Shown here piece by piece: positions 33,300-48,079 of a stretch of DNA of 64,000 nucleotides (within the stretch, counting starts at the first letter, position 1; each line of letters opens with the position of its first letter). Source of the stretch: Glandiceps talaboti (Eukaryota > Hemichordata > Enteropneusta > Spengelidae). The notes beneath the pieces are model-generated. The model had not been told where the DNA came from and searched no databases. It saw only the letters and a list, made by a program, of their open reading frames with translations. The stretch covers positions 20,473,651-20,537,650 of the forward strand of contig NC_135563.1 in assembly GCF_964340395.1 (NCBI RefSeq), in the 5' to 3' direction. The translations under genes and the position numbers were made by a program.

Positions 33300-33445
33300 G
33301 AAATTACAGTTTTTATATTGTATATTTCGTTTTGTAAATTTCATTTCATAACTTGTAATTGTATATTTCATTTTGTAAATTTCATTTTTATAACTTGTAT
33401 ATTATATTTTGTATATTTCATTTTATAACTTGTATATTTCATTTT
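33300..33445. repeat. AT-rich minisatellite
   Basis: Several diverged repeats of TTGTATATTTCATTTTGTAA and TTTATAACTTG. Confidence 0.65.
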
Positions 33446-36400
33446 GATTTGTACCATACTGCACTCTCTGGTAGAATGTGTAGCATATATTAGATTGATT
33501 GATCCATTATTTTCCAAGAAAAATAGTGAAAATTGAGTAAACACTACTAAAAATCTCTGCTACTATGGAAATTGTCACACACATTTTTTTATATTCATAG
33601 CCAAGAAACATACATGTATTATGTGCTCGCTGAATAGAGAAAAGAGCTGTCTGCCTTGTAAAAGTTGCCAAAGTGACAGTGTACAGCGCCCTCTACGATG
33701 ACCCTCTGACGTGCCTCTGTGCACACATCAACTTACTAACTGTAACTCACAATTTCACACAACAGTTACACTTTTGTGTATTTTCAGCAGCAGATCTGAA
33801 AAAAAAATCTGATAACCACAGATGAAAATCCACACTTTTACTCTTACAAAAAAAGTTACTAAGCATTTAATATGTTTTGGCTGATTTGGGTCCAAAACAA
33901 GTTACTACACTCCCCACAAAGATAATAGCTTTGGCGGCAACCTAAGTGTCTTTATGTTCTGTGTCCTATAAAGACATTTGCAGTATGGTGAAACATTTAC
34001 ATTACTGTGGATGTGGTTGGTAGAGAAGAAGAAACAGTTACCAGTTGGGTGTTTCTTGTGGTTTTTAAGAAAGGTCTGAAGTTTCTTGTGGACTGGGATT
34101 AAGCTAGAAGCTTAGATTATGTGAAGTGAAGTGTTAAGAATCATACATAGAAAAAGACATGACATTTCTAAAGGCAATAAAAGCAAAGAGAGATTTACTA
34201 ATTACATCACCCAACATAACTGTACCTGTTTTAACTACTCATTTATAACAGGATTTTGCATGGAAGTTGACAACTAAAGACCACACATAGCTAAAGATAT
34301 TGTTGTCTTTGTATTGACAAGACAAGCAGAGACTAATTCCGTTCAACTAATGAGAATGTAATCAGTGCTAATCTCTTGACATTATTTGCATTGAGTATAA
34401 CAAACCACTAAGACTAGTGAAGTACAGTCTTTACATGTCTTGTCACTGTAAATGATTCTATGTATACAAGTGTGTTTACCCAAGGTTTGGGAACACCTGG
34501 GTGTAACAGATGTGGAAATCAGGTAAAATTGTGTTTCTCCTTTTTGTCTCATGTGGTCATTATTGACATGTACATATTGACTTTCAAATTGGCAATAAAT
34601 AAATGAATGAATTTTAGTTACCTTGTACCATACTTTTTTATGGGGAAACACTTCCGAAACTCAAAATTTACCGACACATCGATATAGTGTCTTTCAATTA
34701 GTTATGGAACTTGACATTCTGACTAATGAAGAAAAGTAAAAAAAAAAGTCACAAGTGATATGATCTCTCCTCAACACCCTCCTGCCCCCCCCCCCCCCCC
34801 ACAGTGTTACTTATATTATGAAATGAATGAAACAAAGTGCATGACCTATTCTCAGTCAAATCACTTATTCACCCTGTCCTCTCACTTGTTAGCTATAAGC
34901 ATCATCAAGGACATTGGACGATGTCGGTGTTATTAAACCATGAAGTGAGTTCACCTACAAAGTGAAGTGAAAGTGGGTCATTTGAAACAGGAGACTTTTT
35001 AATGGGTCACACAATATTTGATTGACAGTTTTGACAGTCTGTCTGTAGTCATCACAGTAGTTTTACAACAAACAATTTTATCTATGCTTGTTTAGGCACA
35101 AAATATTATGCGTAAATACTTTTATCATGACGATATCCATATCACATTTTTGTACACTGTATACGTACATATACTACTGTTTAACATCACTGTCTGACAG
35201 TGTGGTGTGTGTGTGCTTGCATTATACATCACAGCTCAACACTGCCAAGCTGTGTATGTGTCAACTAGCTTGCAAAATCCATTATTGCTTTAGCAAGTAC
35301 TTTTTTATAGTTATTTATTTGTAGGATATTTTTTTCCTTTCATTTGCAGTGAATTTATGTCAGTTTGCCTGGAAAGATAGATGAGGCTGTCCATTGCATG
35401 ACATGCCTCAATAAGCCTACTACATGTAATGTATTTCTAGTCGTCTGAATCCATTGGCACAGCTGTAGCTTGTAGCAACTGAAGCAGCTGTATGCAGCTT
35501 GGGCAAGAGATGTACAACTAGATGTGAATACCAAACTTGAATACTTAAGTAAGTATGACTCTTCATGTACGAGATATTTTACATTGCGTTGTACTTTATC
35601 TGTCAATATGTAAATGAATGTCTATCGGTCCAGCCAGCACTTGTCAGTCACTGTTAGGGGTGTATGTCTGTACTGTCCGAAGGATCTTTCCCCGCAGGTA
35701 CGTACAATCTGTTTTTGTCACATCAAAATATATGTATATGTATCACTTTGCCATAATCCCCAAAGGTTGAATGGAATAGACTGGATCGGATGTCTTGGTT
35801 AAACTTTACTGAGATTGTTGATATTATGCTTGCAGATTGTTCACATGGTGAGGCGTGATATGAAAACCAAGACATACTGTGGTATATATGTTTGGTAATA
35901 TTCATATATTACTCATAGAAATTGGCAAAAGTACGCAATGATTGTAGAGTAAAGTATGTCAAAATGTAATAGTCTATGAATTTATATTAATACAGTGAAG
36001 ATATGCAGACATTCAATATGTATCATAATTATTATTATATTATTTAGAAGGTTTAGATTACTGTCTGTTTTTTTCACCTTCATCACTTACATTCGTGTAT
36101 AATTTATAGGGACTTTCCAGTGATATCATGAAGGCATAAAAACATACATATATAATATTGGGTATGCTGAATTAGTGTGAGAAATTTGTACTCTCTTATA
36201 CAAGGGACACATTGACTCTATGAAGGAAGTTATTTCCAATGTGTATAAACAAAATTCCATTACTGATAATAACCTTAGAGGCCTGATACTTATTAGAAGA
36301 TGAGTCAACAGGCCATAAGGTGAATAACCCTGTTAATGAGAACTCTGTATTAATAGCATAGCCCCCTCTACTTCATAATAATGCAAAGGAGTACTTTGGT

Positions 36401-36660
36401 TGCATTGGGTTGTACCATTCTTAATGGGGGTGTAGTCCCTCTAGATAATGTGAAGGTAATTGTTGCCATTTTGCTGAGCCATAGTAAATAAATGATGTAA
36501 TCTTTGCTACTTAGATCTAATGTAAGAGTCAAATTGCATTGCCCTCAAGCTGTATGATTTTAATGAGTTATCGCTTCTTTTCATTCTTGTCATTTTGCCA
36601 ACAGATAGTTTTTGACCTTCATACTTGGTAATATCCTTGAAAAGGGATGTACTGTGTATA

Positions 36661-39600
36661 TATGTGTTTGTTTGTTTGTTTGTGTGTTTGTGTATGTTTG
36701 TTCACAGTCCTTCTATCAGAGGGAACTCTGGTCTGTACCACCGATATCTTCAATAATTGTATGAAGTTTGGTACACATCAGGGATGTAGATAAGGGCTGG
36801 TAGTCAGCAAACACAACCAACCTCTTTGCAATGTTTTGCTGACTCTTTAGTTTTCAAAACTTAGGCAAAGTGCATAGTGTTCATACTAGCATTTTAGTGA
36901 TATTTCAGAGCTATGTTTGTAGTTTGTAGATAATTTATGAAACATTATTAACTTAATGATTGCAGTCCAGTGTGCCCTCAGAGCCAATTTGATGTGCCAC
37001 TGACACACAATTTCTAGTGACACAACAGCATTTGGTGTTTCCATATCTCTTACTATGGGGTGACTCAAAAGAAATCCCAGTTTTTCTCATTTTGACTCAC
37101 AACAACAAAATTTGGCTATCATTAGAGGGCACATTGAGTCCAGTTCACCTTTCAACTTTATTTTGTCAGTCTGATTTGTTCTTCATGTCCATTATTTTAC
37201 ACTGAAACCTGATAAAAACAAGAAAGTAAACAAATTAATTGGATTAATAACACTTGGCTCTCTCCCCAATTACAAAAAAGGATGAGTCTGAGGTGAAACT
37301 AAATACATTCAGTTTTTATTTATTTTTTGTTCATTATCTTCATTGAAATTACAACTTAATTTATAATCAAGACAACAGGAAACTGTAAACATCTTTCTGA
37401 TACTATCACCGTCAAATAAAGATTCCCTTCTGTTTTGGTGTTAGAGGAGACTTCTGCAGTGCTTGATAAATGAGTTGAACTAAACAGTCATCACATTAAC
37501 CAGTATCAAGTTGCTGGAAAGTTTCAAAACATTCTTGTGACCTATGACCTTTGTTGACTTTAAGTGATTCAGTGTATCATGTGATGAAAAGTAGAATAGA
37601 TATAGATTTATGCAACCCTGAAAACTATTTTCATCTTGTTTGCTATTTGTAATCCGATTTTGAATTTTGAACAAACAATATTGAACCCCATATTGAAGAA
37701 GCTGGAAAAGACGCAAAGGTGGAGGTACTGATAGTAAGTGTCTGGGGATTTCACAAAGTGATATTATGACATACAACAAGTGTATGTGCTTTTCATATAT
37801 CCTCAACTACTTTCTCCTCATATATCCCAGACTTAGCAAGTTGGCTTGACGATGTCATTTGCCACTATGTCAGCCAGATAGTCAACTATCTGGCCAACTC
37901 CTCAGTCATATAACATATGACATGAATGAGTCAGGCTAAGGCCTTTTTTGTCATAAACTTTGAAACTAGTACACAGGAAACTGTAGATAAGAGCAGAATT
38001 CAACTTCCATGTGAATGTGTACTTCCTGCAACCACATCAAAAAGACTTTGGTAGTGCCAAACAAAACATGTGGTTCTGTCAAACAGAGTAACAGTGCAGT
38101 GTTGGACTTCTTTCAGTTGATTTATGAAGTATACACTTTCTGTATTTGTTATGACAAGAACAAACATAAATGATTGAACAATGCAGACTATTAAAAAACC
38201 TGTCTAGAATTTCATGCACTAATGGGCCGATAAAGTGATATCTTTTCAATTTCCCATGAACTCATTCTTCAGTGGTTTCCTTTCAGTGTGGTTCTAACAA
38301 ATAGAAAGTTTTATGTTGGTGAATGTTTCCAGAAGTCCGAGTCCAGGGTTCTTATAAAGAGAAAGTTTTATGTTGGTAAACATTTCAAAAGTTAAGTCCA
38401 GGGTTCTTATATTCTGGATGCCAACGTGGTCTCTGAAAAAGAGATCTGAAAGATTTGATGACTTGAAGAGTAGTACTAATATATATACTATGCTAAGGTT
38501 CTTATAAATAGAATGTTTCATGTTGGTAAAGTTAAAGTCTAAGAAAATAACAATGAAAAGTGTCACAAGTTGAAAAACTGATTGGAAAACTTAGTGACAT
38601 CATCAAGTTTAAACTAATCAACAATTCTGTTTTTCCCAACTTGTAGATTTATGTACAAATAAATGACAAGTAAATGCGTGACTGTAAATTCAACAAATGG
38701 TAATGAGGTGTATGTATCGTTCGCTTGTCCAACAACCTTGAAGAATATGTGAATGGTCTGATTTCATAGTTCCTATTACCAGTTGACAATGATATTATAA
38801 TTAGAAGACCAAAATTGGGCCATTTGACTGTTTGCACAAGACGTTGTTGATGAATGATAGGCAGTAAACATTACTGACGGTTGTTCTTTTATCATATTTC
38901 TTCACTAAGTGTTAGCTGTCATGTACTGATATATAGGACATCACAAATGTGCAAATGTACATGTCAAAACTAGCTATATGTACTATCAGTACAGATTTCA
39001 CATTCAATTCTAAGTCTTTCAACACTATAATCTTACCGCAACTAAAGAGAGTTTCATTGATTTTGTTTTCTTTGACAATTTTGTTTTGCCAGTTTCCCAA
39101 AATTGTATTTATATTTTGGGAAACCATTCCACAAATATAATTGGTTGCTGGTTTCCCAAAATTATGTTAACATTTCGAAAATCATGAATGAATTCGTAAT
39201 AATTAAAAGTAATTACATTTACAATTGTTAAATAAACAACATAGTAATCTTAGCAGTCGGCAACCTTCATGGTTTGAAATGCAGACAAAACACTTCAGTG
39301 CTTTCTGTACGTTATCCCATATTTGGAAAACACTTCAGTGCTTTTAAAAGAAAGCATATCTTTTGTTTTGTCATTATTATGTCTGTGGTGATGTTTTCTT
39401 AGGATACTTCATTGCTGATCAATTAACCTGTAGGCCGATACCGACAAAAAGGTAGTTGTCTTTTCAACTTGTTCAGTTGTTATGACAGTCCCCCTTTTGA
39501 TGTAGCAGTGTCGGCCCTCAGAAGTCCTCAGATGTGTTGGATTCTTTTGTTTCATAAAAGAAAGACAGAAATAAACTATAGAATCAATTGTATCTTTTTC

Positions 39601-41360
39601 ATGGGACAAAATCAACTTCATCTGATGTGTGGAATTTTTTGTGACAATTTATCACAAAATCCTTGAAGCTTTCAATAAAGGGTGGAGACTTAACATGGTG
39701 TCAGTCATGTATTACAAGTCCTGGAAAGTTTGCCTGGAGATGATGTTAGGATATATAGAAAAGAAGCTGCCAGATCAGAGTCCTCAGTCAGACATCATTT
39801 TGACCCCAGTGCTTGTGACAACATCAATACTGTGAATTCCAAAATATTGGCTGACAATGGCCTTGGGTTCACAAGTTCAAGTTCTCCTCATCTCATCTCA
39901 AAACTTCAGAGCTGTCTTGACATGAATTGCTGAGATCAACATGCCTCAATTCTCTGAGTGATATAGTATATCTTAAGAACACAGAACCCTGCCAATACTG
40001 TTTGACCTGTTGTTGTTTTGCCCTAAGCTACTGTAGTCTAGAGTCTCACCAGTTTCAATGAGCTGTGTTCAGGTTGTCTCAATTTACCCACTGTCACCTC
40101 CTGACTAAAATAACACAAGTAGGACTTGAGAAAACATACAGGTTTAACCAGTTCAGCTACTTAGGCTTGGTAGGTCATTTCTCATGTTGAAAGCTGAAAC
40201 TGTTCTTACGAGAAAGTGACAGACTAACTAGTAGGAATGTAACAAAGCTAGGAATAAAAAATGTAACTGCAACATGTTGATATAAACTATGAATTGTACA
40301 GATGTAGATGTAATTACGCTCACAATGGGGCAGTGTCTCTGAAACTTACATGTAAAGCACTCAGGTTTTTCGCAAGTGATGAAACATTCAACCTCATTCA
40401 ATGTTTACACTGTCTTGATTACAGGGTGATTATATCCATGTAACCAAGGCACTGCTATCACCACTTGTGTGATCTAATATAGATGCAACTTCAAGTTCAA
40501 CAGTTTTAGTTTGTTTTATGTTTGTTTTGCTAATAGCACATTTTCCTTAATAAGATGAAGTCAGTAAATAATAAGATTTTTAACCTTGTAAGGTCAGATA
40601 TGCCTCCCAGTTAAAGTCTGGTCTACGTTACTCTAAAAAGTCTCTTGTATTTGCCTAAAACATGCACTATATAGTATAACAAAACTACTTATCTCTTGAT
40701 TTTGCAAAGATCGTTTTTTGAGGGGAAGGGAGGGGAGAGGAGGTGATGCTTTCAATAGAGTACAATGACAGAGATGTATTCCTAATATAACTCTAACAAA
40801 GATACCACTTATTTTTCTCTCTATTTTTGTGATAAATCCATTTAAAACAAGTATTGAGTTTCAATTTATGTATTTGTAGGGTGTCCTCTATAGGCTTGCA
40901 TGTCTCTTATTTATGCATTTACAGGGTTTCCTTTTCCTTTGTCTAAAAGTGTCATTACTTCAATATTTGTTTTACAGCTTTGGTTTTGACTTGAAGACAA
41001 ATATTTAACACATGACATGTGACAGCTTAATTAATTGTAACAATACCTGGTGAAAAAGACTGACTAGTTCTTGTCTAAGTCAGCTGACATAACATTACCA
41101 GCTCTACATATCCAGGGGTGCAGTAGAACTTCAAAGTTGCGAATAACACTTCACATCTGTTCATACTATTTTAGGTAAAAACTCCTCAAAAACTCTTGAG
41201 GACTAATCCTTTCATTTGAGGGTGTGTTTAAAACAGAGAGAAGTTTGTAGTTTATTTTGTAAGCCTTTAAGGTTTATTTAATGGACCAGCTGTTTGTTCA
41301 TTCAAGGAGTCAGAGATAACATAGTTGATTGGTGTTTTTATTCATCAGTCAGCCAACCAA
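36661..41360. other. Presumed intron, no exon recognised
   Basis: AT-rich sequence throughout. It contains a TGTTTG simple repeat (36665–36705) and a partial repeat at 38300–38530 in which an AGAAAGTTTTATGTTGGTAA unit and CAGGGTTCTTAT recur at a spacing of about 60 bp. CTGGATGCCAACGTGGT (38414) reappears at 42317 as CTGGATGCCAACATGGT. Nothing with coding character is seen. Confidence 0.35.
38300..38530. repeat. Degenerate repeat, about 60-bp unit
   Basis: The block AGAAAGTTTTATGTTGGT followed by AAGTCCAGGGTTCTTAT recurs twice in tandem near 38306 and 38360, with a third diverged copy near 38500. Confidence 0.6.
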
Positions 41361-41364
41361 ACAT

Positions 41365-41470
41365 GTGGTGATCGGTCAACGCTCTGAGTGAGAAGAAAGT
41401 GGTTCAACAATTGCAGTGTGGTGATCGGTTAGAGCTCTGAGAGAAGAGAGTAACTCAACAGTTGTGGTGT
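41365..41470. repeat. Tandem duplication, about 50-bp unit
   Basis: GTGGTGATCGGT…GCTCTGAG…AGAAG…CAACAxTTG appears twice with about 80% identity. Confidence 0.6.
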
Positions 41471-42007
41471 CATTCATGGAATTTAGTTGTATCTGAAATT
41501 CAAGCTTACTGCACCTCTTTCTATGGAAATATTAGCATCTGAAATAAGAGAGAATTGAGAACTGAGAGAGTCACAAAGGTAATGTACCATTAACTATTCA
41601 CTTAGAATCATTGTAAGGTTTACATAGCCCAGAGAGTTGTCTTCAAGAAGCTTGGTGTAGAGAACTTCTTGTGATATATTAACACCAAGACAAGTCTCAG
41701 ATCTGGGCTAGGATTTATACTGCTCTATGCTAGGAATCCCTTGCCCTTGTCTTTGAATTGTCATTAAAGTCATCATCAACTTGGTAACAAGAATTGTCAT
41801 TGTCAGGTCAGCAACTGTTATGTCCAAAATGTCCACATGCCAACTTGGACTGATATGTACATTGGTTATATGCACAGAAATAGCCACAAGGTCAGTTTAC
41901 CAACTTGTCAGTGCAGTTCCTCAATATATACAATACAGAACAGAAAAAAATGATATTCAAAATCGGGATAGAAATAGTGACATTTAAGCATATCCTTCCT
42001 CCCTGTT

Positions 42008-42009
<2 letters not shown>

Positions 42010-42078
<69 letters not shown>

Positions 42079-42082
42079 ACAC
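42010..42082. repeat. (CA)n microsatellite
   Basis: About 35 CA units, one TA interruption. Confidence 0.98.
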
Positions 42083-42345
42083 AAAACAAAACAAAAAAAC
42101 AGTGACATACATACATGTATACACAGAGTGACACATACACACATCTGTTTGTACTTTGTCTGAAATCATTATCACAGGTTTCCCAAAGTATGTTTATTGT
42201 GACACGTGTACAGTTGGTCTAGATGCTATCCATGGCATCAAATCATCTCTTCACCCCGTCTAGCTCAATGAGAAATCATGAACCAAAAGTAAAGAGAGAT
42301 TGATGCCAGACATAGTCTGGATGCCAACATGGTTTCTAACTAAGT

Positions 42346-42430
42346 GGTGTAAATGGTAACGATACTGTATAGGAACTAGAATGTGAGTGGGAGGTGTAAA
42401 TGGTAACGATACTGTATAGGAACTAGACCA
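42346..42430. repeat. Tandem duplication, 47-bp unit
   Basis: GGTGTAAATGGTAACGATAC plus TGTATAGGAACTAGA occurs at 42346 and 42393, essentially identical over 37 bp, so the duplication is recent. Confidence 0.85.
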
Positions 42431-43464
42431 TGCCAAAGATAACTCAAGACTAATATACAATTTGTAGAACAATTCACTTGGAAGAAAAGAAAAAAACTGT
42501 TACTCTACATTAGAATATTTTACCCCAATACTTTCATCTCCTCGCTATATGGGCAATGACCCTTTAGAACTGAGAAGTATTAGTTGCAAATCTTTTATTT
42601 GAGTAGTTAAGTAGTGGTAATGTTGTGTCAGTACAGGTCTGGAGTGATCTCAAGGATGTGAAAATTATTGTGAGGAAATTCACATCATTTGGGTTATAAC
42701 CACTGTACAAACCATAAATATTTGTGGCATTATAAAGTAAACTTAGTATGATGTGGTGCAAGTCAGTTTGTGAGGTCCGACAGTTTGGTCTTATTTATAT
42801 GTGATCAACTAATGATAATGAAAGGGTATACACATTGTAATTATAGTAAGTTATGGCGTCATGATGGTTACATGGTTAAATCCCTGATATGTGTAATTAT
42901 TAGCAGTAAATGCATGAGTAAAAAAATGACATGACCAGTGTTGTTGAGGGGACTTATATATCAAGAAATTTGAGATTGGTCTGTGCAATTATAATACTTT
43001 GTGATGGTAAAATGGTTAGATTGCTGGTCTTGGCATTGATGCTGCTAAATGGCTGAAGTCCTTGGTCAACATTTGAACCATCATTGTGCATCGGTCAACT
43101 CAAATGTATAAATGGGGGCCTGGTAGGACAGGTATTGCTATTGTGAAGGATTTAATCCAAATTTGTGCTTATAGAGGGAGCAGGGATTTGAAGGCTACCT
43201 AATAATTTGAGGATTTCAGTAGAGTCATTTGGAGAATTACATAAAATAAATAAGTTTGTAAAGTATTTTTTGCTTAGAACGTCATTTCTTGTCGTAAAAA
43301 CTTGGAGCGCCAACATTTTATAGAGACAGGTGAACTCATGTAGTGAACCACACAGCATTTTATAAGAATACCAAACCACATCATAGACTAAGAGATTCGT
43401 TGTGTTGGCACTCCTGTTTGTAGGGAATGAGTGTACATTATAATGACCCAATCTTTCCGTCTAA

Positions 43465-43593
43465 CCACATCAAAGGATGCAGCTTTCAGAGTTAGGGACA
43501 GTCCTGGTGAAGTTGGTCTAAGAAAATATCCAGTAAATTTGTTGGCATGGCAACCTGTTTTGTCAGTGCAGATTAAGACGTCCTTTGATGTGG
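43465..43593. mobile_element. Possible MITE with CCACATCAAAGGA ends
   Basis: CCACATCAAAGGA (43465–43477) is perfectly mirrored by TCCTTTGATGTGG (43581–43593). The interior lacks coding signs and no clear target duplication is seen. Confidence 0.4.
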
Positions 43594-46500
43594 TCTTTAT
43601 GACTGTAAATTATGTGGTCTGTGGTTCAGTTGATGCTGAGCGCTTAAACATAACGCCTTTATTGGGAAGATACAAAAGATTGAGCACATGGATTTGAGTC
43701 AATGTTAATTACTACTAAATGACCCTTACCTACATCATGGGACATACTGTACTTTAAATTAACCCTACACCATGTCCCACATAATAAACAAAATGGATGT
43801 CACAATCATTTATTATACTATCGCCAATTTCAACCTAAAATAAGAACAGAAAAAACAAAATACTGTATTTACCTTAACAGTTTTCATTGCAATATTGGAT
43901 AAATTTACATGAGTAAACGTGAGGTGAAACTTCATAAACATGACTCAGTGCTTGAGTCATTCATTGTTCTTCATTTGAAAGAAAACAAAAAGAAATATTG
44001 TTCAAGATCATTGTTTTACATACCAGTACTTTGGCAAGATAAAATCAGAAGAAAGAAAGCAGGTGAAAAGTAATATTCAACACCGATCAGATACACCATG
44101 AAACTTGATCCTGTGATTCTTTGTGAAAAGCTCAAGGTCAGATTTCAAGGTCAGTCAAAGATTGCTATCAGTTTGAAGTGTAATGAGAGATGATAACATT
44201 GATAACATACCAGACTGACTGATCAGGTTACCATGGTAATTCAGTAACAAATCTGAATCAACAGGTTGAAATGGGGACACAGCGTGACAGAAAGACATTT
44301 GACAAATAAGGTGAAGTAATAATAATAATAATGATACATGGTTTATTAAAACAAAAATGACCAAAATAAAATAAGTTCACATATCAGTAAAATAAGCATC
44401 TTGAGAAACAAAAGTAGAGCATTAATGTGCAGTTTTATGGAGTTCTCTTAGAAAGGTTTTTCATTTGGGTCCATAGGGCAATATGTTAATAATAACGTAC
44501 CCACATAGTTACATGTACGATACCGTGGAGTAGAATAGAAATTGGTGCTCGATTTCCTCTTAAGTCCATTGGATTATGAATATGATAAAATTATCTTAAC
44601 ACATTTATATCTGGGATTATCCTCACTGGAGACACCTAGTCTCTCACCTGAAGTATTTGCTAAGGTATAGTTTGAATACACAGATTATTATTACTGTCAA
44701 CCAATCACAAATGAACAACAAGGAGAAACACAAAAATGGTTAATTTCAAATAATTCCAAACTGTAACAGTAGAGATTTTCATATTTCAAGATAGCAATAC
44801 TAAGTTGTATTTTGAGTGTTGGCATAGTCTGGTATGAAAAATAGAAAAGTATGAAATGTGATCATATGAATTATTGTAGTGTTTTCAACCAGTACGTGGT
44901 TGCCGTCGGTTTCCTGCCAGAATTACCCCAGCCCTATAAATACAGAAAATCAAGTGTAATATGAAATATCAGTAACTGTTAATACTACTACTAAACCGGT
45001 AGAATTACCCCCATCAGTTTGCTGGGTTCTGTAACTACAGTAAATAGAATGTAATAAATACCTGGGATTCCTACAATCCAAATTAGATATCTTTTATTGC
45101 TACTGATTTCCATTTGGTATTTATACCTGAATGAGTTTAAAGGCACTAATGCTTTGATGAGGGTTAAATATGATGTTTACTGCATGAAATTGTATCAGAG
45201 AATTTCAAATCATTTTACCAAAAACACATTCATTTAGCGGGAAGTATACTTTATAGCAGCATTTTTGTGTAAATGTATTTGATGAAATAATATTTAGGAA
45301 AAATCATGTAGTTTTACTGGTTGTAAGTTGTTCAACTGACTGTCTGTGTTTAGTAAATGTAACTTTACCTGAGTCAATTCTGAATGAATTTGCTATGTAC
45401 AACTTAAAAATCATGTAGTTTTACTGGTAGTAAGCTGTTTGATTGACATTGTTAAGAAAATGTAACTTTACCAAAGTCAATTCTGAATGAACTTACCATG
45501 TACAACTTAAAAAGGTATTTCCTGACCAGAGTTTGGCGTCACATCTATCTGTACATTGATAAAATCAAGTGAATCAATGTATGTATCAGTTGGAAGTGTT
45601 TTGCAAACCAACGCATATCTCCTGTAGATGATCCTTGTAAGGTCAGAGGTCAAATATATGTTGAATGTGTGCATTGTACATGACTGATGTTATCAACAGA
45701 AATATAATCCCAAATATATCCTCAAAAGATTTTAGAAGGTCTGTAAAAACTTGATTAATCCTGTTTTGCTCAACTTGTGGTTATTTGTGTACAAAAGGTA
45801 GTGAGACAGGATTAAGATAGCAAAGTGTGACCAAATTATGACTTGTTTGTAACGTTTCACCTGTTTCAGTCGACTGCCTAGGGCTAAAGAAAGCTGATGT
45901 ATAGTACGTGACAAAAGCCTGTCGATTGGAACAGACAAAACATTTGCATCAGGTAATGTGTATGTTATCAGAATTTCCTCCAACTTTATCATAATTAAGT
46001 TAACATATATTTTCTATTTACACACACAGTCATGATGTAGAGTTTGAATTTATTAGTGGTGTTGAGTCCAAATTGAATAACTACTGCATTTCATATTGGA
46101 CTCGTCCAGCAAATTCAATTTGGAGTGGTCCAAATGGACAACTGATTGTTTTCAAATTATGGATTAAGCTGTACAGTTACTTGGAAACATCTGATGAGAT
46201 AGTGATTCTGATGTTTATCACAGACGGAACGCTTGCCGGAGGAAATATTAGTTTGGAAATTTTTGGAGATTTGTAGAGAACAATATAAACATGCCAAATT
46301 GATAGGAAAAGCCCAGAAAAAATGACCCCACATTGACTAATATATGGACCACTGACATCTAAAACAGGTCCACATGGACCATGTGATTTAAAAGTAGATT
46401 TCCAACCTGCCAGTGTATGTGATGTGTTTGCATCTTGGATTTAAACATTGCTGTTTTTTCTTAAAGGGAATTTTGTAGAAGATAAGATCACACTATTAAT

Positions 46501-48079
46501 CATCAGAATATATGTACGTAGTGTTTTCACACAATGACTGTATCATTAGTTATAGTCTTATTGTGTATCTGTTACTAATGCAGTGAACCAAAATATGAAC
46601 TCATCCGTGTGGGAGTTAGAAAGCTGAAAGATTGTTGGTTTAGCGACAAATAAATGGTTGATTGAAAATTGTACAGCATTCCAATATAGTTAGTCACAGA
46701 TAAGCTTGTTTAGTCACAAAGTTGTTACACCAGGTATTATTATGATCAGCTGGCCAGCTCAGCAACAGTTTGGCCAGGTTCCAAAGTGTAGGAGAAAAGG
46801 AAAACAAGGCACCATTGTTTCCTGTATGGGTAATTGTTATTGAAGTAAGAAAAACATCTACATGTGTATCTCTTTGTAAGCCACAGGTCACCTCTATCAA
46901 TGATTTATAATTCTCTGATAACTTGTTTTCGTTTTCAAAATTTGGAAAGTGTTGTTTATTCCATTTTCAGCTATATGACATAGATTCTTTCTGAAATATG
47001 AATGGAATAAGTGCTTTTGGAACGGTTCTTTCTGAAAACTCTTTAACTATTTATGAGGAAATCGATGTTCGTGTTTGTCATTTAAACTCAATTTGAAACT
47101 ATGAACAATACATAAAATAGTTGAATATATCCATGGAAAAAAGAGCAGTTGATTGTTTCTGTAAACTTAACGCCAAGTTTACTATTGTTAGAAATTGAGG
47201 CTAGGTAACAGAAAATTCAGTAAAGAGAGAAAAATTTAACTCCAAAGCATTTGAAGATGCAATTCTGTGATTTGATTTGTTCTGTGAAATGTATACTATC
47301 AAAGATAAAAAGTGGGCAACTAAAGTACAATTTGTTGGAAAATGAATTTTTTTTTTCAAGTCTTGAACATTTTTGTTTGGTTGCCAGGGAAAAAGTACAC
47401 TACAATTTCTTACCTAAATTACCTCCATGAGGAAACAAATAACGAATTAACAGGCACTCTCTGCATACTTCAGCCAATGCTGAACAGTTTATCCTCATCA
47501 ACCAGTCATCATAACGTACAAAACAAAAAGCAAAGAAGGGTGCCCTCAAGGGTTAGACCTTGATGGCTGATGAAAGTCATGCCATCCTTGGCATCATTAA
47601 AATCCAGATCGACAACCAGATCTCAGATCTCCACCAAAAGTTGACCTTGTCTAATTAGTAATTGTTTTACCCTGTTTCATCTGTAATGCATCCATATTTG
47701 TTTTGCGATATCCTGCTAACTGACAAACAAGGATGACAACAAAGCCTTTGTCCAACAGGTTGATGATGAAAAAGTGGTAGATAAATTTGTAAAGAATTGT
47801 GTAGGAAGTGAACAGAATAGTCAGCATTTGTAAAGTTGAAAAAAAAAATGTTTAGTCAGTTTTATTAGTGAATTCATATAATTTTGAGACAATACCCTCA
47901 ACAAGGTAATCAGTAGCCACCTGTCAGCCGTTCCTGTAAACATGCTGAAAAAAACAGCAGCAGTTAAAAATTGATGGCCTAAATTGTTTTTGTGATCTGA
48001 ATTGCACTATTTCATACATCAGTGTGTCTGTGTATACTAGGTGTAAGTCATTCTGATACATTCAGTGATCATATTTTGG
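43594..48079. other. Presumed intron, no exon recognised
   Basis: AT-rich sequence with one tandem duplication (45299–45515). No coding exon or RNA gene is supported. Confidence 0.35.
45299..45515. repeat. Tandem duplication, 107-bp unit
   Basis: AAATCATGTAGTTTTACTGG…GTAACTTTACC…AGTCAATTCTGAATGAA…ATGTACAACTTAAAAA is present twice in tandem, about 85% alike. Confidence 0.85.

Larger units (their letters stand above)
32509..36660 (+). other. Presumed long first intron, proximal part
   Basis: No supported coding exon. The stretch contains a palindrome with TGCAC repeats and an E-box (32592–32637), a TATATTTCATTTTGTAAATT minisatellite (33300–33445) and a poly(C) run (34785–34800). Open frames are short and without recognisable domains. 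Confidence 0.35.

Noticed and set aside
43005-43095. tRNA-derived SINE (ATGGTTAGATTGCTGG with a later GAACC)
   Set aside because: The A-box resemblance is loose, the B box does not match and no second copy or tail was found.
46073-46276. Open frame with a globular-looking peptide
   Set aside because: Only 67 codons, no splice borders in phase with anything nearby and no recognisable domain.
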